A DNA stretch of 42,489 bases from Rhodospirillales bacterium (GTDB lineage: Bacteria > Pseudomonadota > Alphaproteobacteria > Acetobacterales > Acetobacteraceae). The notes beneath the pieces were generated by a model. The model had not been told where the DNA came from and did no database searches. It saw only the letters and a program-made list of their open reading frames with translations. The first letter of the stretch is position 1, and each line of letters opens with the position of its first letter. This document shows positions 40,910-42,489 of this stretch, piece after piece. A program made the translations under genes and the position numbers. Location: the NCBI GenBank assembly GCA_028869595.1, contig JAGWRU010000061.1, positions 1-42,489 of the forward strand. The letters are read 5' to 3'.

Positions 40910-42489
40910 TCAGCGCCGCCACCAGCCGCGCTTCTTTTCCGCAGGCGCAGCATCGCCGCCGACCAGCACGGGCTGGATCACCGGCGCCGCCTCGACCGGA
41001 GCGGCTTCCGGCGCCGCTGCCGCCGCAGCCTCCGGCTGGGCGGGGTCTTGCCCGTCCGCCGTGTGTTCGTCGATTGCCGCCTCGCGCGCCACGGCCGGTG
41101 CCGCGGCGACATCCGCCGCAGGGGCGGGCGCAGGCGGCGGCGCATCGGCTATCGCTGCCTGGGGCAGCGCGGCGTCGGCGGCGACCAGTGCCGGCGTGGC
41201 GGGCTCCGGCGCCGTCGGTTGCGCCGCCGTTGGTTCGGGCGTGGGTGATTCGGGTGTCGCTAATTCGGGCGCCGTCGGTCGCGGCGTGGCCAGCTCCGCT
41301 GCGGCTGGCGCCGGCGCTGCCGGGGGGGCGAAGGTTTCCGCCGCCGGGCGCTGGCGTGCCGACTGGGCTTCTTCGGCGCGCTCCAGCACGTCGAAAATAT
41401 CAAAGGCCTGGCCGCCGAACGGATCGGCCGGGGTGGGGCCGACATAAGGCATCCCGCCCGGCTGGAACATATCGGGCATCTCGGGCTGTTCCGCGCCCGG
41501 GGCCGCAATCGCCGCCGCTGCCGGATCGCCGTCGCGCCGCCGCCGCCTTCCGCCACGCCGACCGCGCCGGCGCGCCCGCTCGGCCGCGGCCTCGCCGCCC
41601 TCCTCGTCCGTCGGCTCCGAGGCGGCCTCCGAGGCGGTGCCACCTTCCGATGCGGTCTCGGCTGCGGGGGCGCCCTCCTCGTCGGCACCCGCCTCATGAT
41701 CCTCGCCCGCATCCTCGCCCGCATTCCGGGTTGCGGCGCTATCGGTCTCGCCCTCGTCACGCCCGCGCCCGCGTCCACGCCGGCGCCGGCGGCGACGCTT
41801 GCGGCCATCGCCATCCTCGGTGCCGGCTTCGTCCTGTCCTTCGCCGCGCGCTTCGCTGCGCGGCTCGGGCGCGGCACGCTCCTCGGCGTCGTCCTCGATC
41901 GCCGCGTCGGCGACGTCTTCGGCCTCGTCCACCGGCGTCTCGCCCATCGGGGCCTCGATCCGCGCGGCGCTGCTTTGCAGCGTCACCGCCATCGGCCCCT
42001 CGTTCAGGCTGGGGGCACGCACCCGCTCGATACGGATTTCCGGCGCGATCAGCTTGTCGTCAGCGGCCAGGATCGTGCGCAGGCCGTGGCGCAGTTCGAT
42101 CTCGCGCAGCCGTTCGCGCTTGTGGTTGAGGATGAACATCGCGATCGCCGGCGCCATGTGCACGACCACTTCCGCGGCGCGGCGCTTGGCACCTTCTTCC
42201 TCGATCGCGCGCAGCACGTGGATCGCGGCACTTTCGGTGCTGCGCACATGCCCGGTGCCGCCGCAATGCGGGCAGGGGATGAAGCTGGTCTCGGCAAGCG
42301 ACGGGCGCAGCCGCTGGCGGCTCATTTCCAGCAGGCCGAAATGGCTGATATGGCCGACCTGGATGCGTGCGCGATCGTTCTTCAGCGCCTCCTTCAGACG
42401 GCGCTCCACCATCGCGTTGTGACGCTTCGACTCCATGTCGATGAAGTCGATGACGATCAGCCCGGCGAGGTCGCGCAGGCGCAACTGGC
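40910..42489 (-). CDS. rne: Ribonuclease E/G, C-terminal part (partial, 5' end outside window)
   Basis: About 525 residues of RNase E. The part present begins inside the DNase I-like catalytic subdomain (QLRLRDLAGLIVIDFIDM, containing the equivalent of metal-binding Asp346). It continues through the Zn-link CPHCGGTG, whose Cys pair joins protomers, and the small domain (HMAPAIAMFILNHKRERLRE). A long disordered tail of about 330 residues follows, with acidic, Arg-rich (KRRRRRRRGRGRGRD) and Ala/Pro/Thr-rich blocks. It closes with EKKRGWWRR, an ending seen in alphaproteobacterial RNase E. The tail probably scaffolds a degradosome and binds RNA. The S1 and 5'-sensor domains are off the window. 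Confidence 0.95.
   Translation of the reverse strand, partial: QLRLRDLAGLIVIDFIDMESKRHNAMVERRLKEALKNDRARIQVGHISHFGLLEMSRQRLRPSLAETSFIPCPHCGGTGHVRSTESAAIHVLRAIEEEGAKRRAAEVVVHMAPAIAMFILNHKRERLREIELRHGLRTILAADDKLIAPEIRIERVRAPSLNEGPMAVTLQSSAARIEAPMGETPVDEAEDVADAAIEDDAEERAAPEPRSEARGEGQDEAGTEDGDGRKRRRRRRRGRGRGRDEGETDSAATRNAGEDAGEDHEAGADEEGAPAAETASEGGTASEAASEPTDEEGGEAAAERARRRGRRGGRRRRRDGDPAAAAIAAPGAEQPEMPDMFQPGGMPYVGPTPADPFGGQAFDIFDVLERAEEAQSARQRPAAETFAPPAAPAPAAAELATPRPTAPELATPESPTPEPTAAQPTAPEPATPALVAADAALPQAAIADAPPPAPAPAADVAAAPAVAREAAIDEHTADGQDPAQPEAAAAAAPEAAPVEAAPVIQPVLVGGDAAPAEKKRGWWRR

Overview
The window is GC-rich (roughly two thirds G+C by eye) chromosomal DNA. The RNase E type, PduO, TsdBA, tripartite tricarboxylate transporter and sugar ABC transporter genes suggest an alphaproteobacterium, probably an Acetobacteraceae/Rhodospirillales relative. 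The family-level guess is inference. It reads as a catabolic and transport accessory region (about 1-30 kb) joined to a more housekeeping segment (about 31-42 kb).

Layout. 1-553: right end of an IS3-family element that cuts off the 5' part of an enolase-superfamily (mandelate racemase-like) gene. 562-9148: sugar cluster A, mostly on the minus strand. It holds a PfkB kinase, a class I aldolase resembling the sulfofructose-phosphate aldolase YihT, a zinc polyol dehydrogenase, a solute-binding protein, an SDR, two permeases and a MalK/UgpC-type ATPase, with a divergent DeoR regulator and a clear dyad operator between them. 9156-11858: two M20-type metallohydrolases. 12007-12993: a GAF-GGDEF diguanylate cyclase. 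13094-19474: sugar cluster B (GntR/FCD regulator, esterase, Tat-type solute-binding protein, two permeases, tagatose-epimerase-like TIM barrel protein, Gfo/Idh/MocA oxidoreductase), coupled by ATGA overlaps and lacking its own ATPase. 19471-24818: a peptide (Dpp/Opp-type) ABC system split into divergent ATPase and binding-protein/permease arms. 24819-30096: a GntR/UTRA regulator divergent from an FAD oxidoreductase-tctC-tctB-tctA operon. 30179-31839: a tsdB-tsdA thiosulfate dehydrogenase pair. 31840-36074: PduO-type cobalamin adenosyltransferase, RlmB-type rRNA methyltransferase with an Arg-rich repeat tail, a 2-keto-4-pentenoate hydratase-like protein, a small unknown protein and a Bcr/CflA efflux pump. 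36199-37755: a class I glutamine-amidotransferase-like hydrolase behind a perfect palindrome centred on TATAAT, then an SDR lacking the usual catalytic Lys. 37781-38206: tandem hairpin repeats, a CAT-anticodon tRNA and a leader with an inverted repeat. 38207-42489: glycogen-debranching-like enzyme, flavin reductase and the C-terminal part of RNase E, which runs off the window.

How it works together. Clusters A and B each pair a high-affinity sugar importer with oxidoreductases and isomerase, aldolase or kinase genes, under a local repressor. A reasonable reading is import, oxidation or epimerisation, then (in A) C1 phosphorylation and retro-aldol cleavage. B may borrow the ATPase of A. The most novel-looking elements are the YihT/YihV-like pair in a non-canonical gene set, the ATPase-less cluster B with its esterase, and the promoter-centred palindrome at 36199-36227.

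Genes are packed tightly. All six convergent protein-gene junctions leave between -4 and 14 nt between stop codons. The only stretch over 300 nt without a protein gene is 37756-38206, which holds the two hairpin repeats, the tRNA and the inverted repeat; I see nothing else in it. No CRISPR array, rRNA, prophage or integrase gene was seen.
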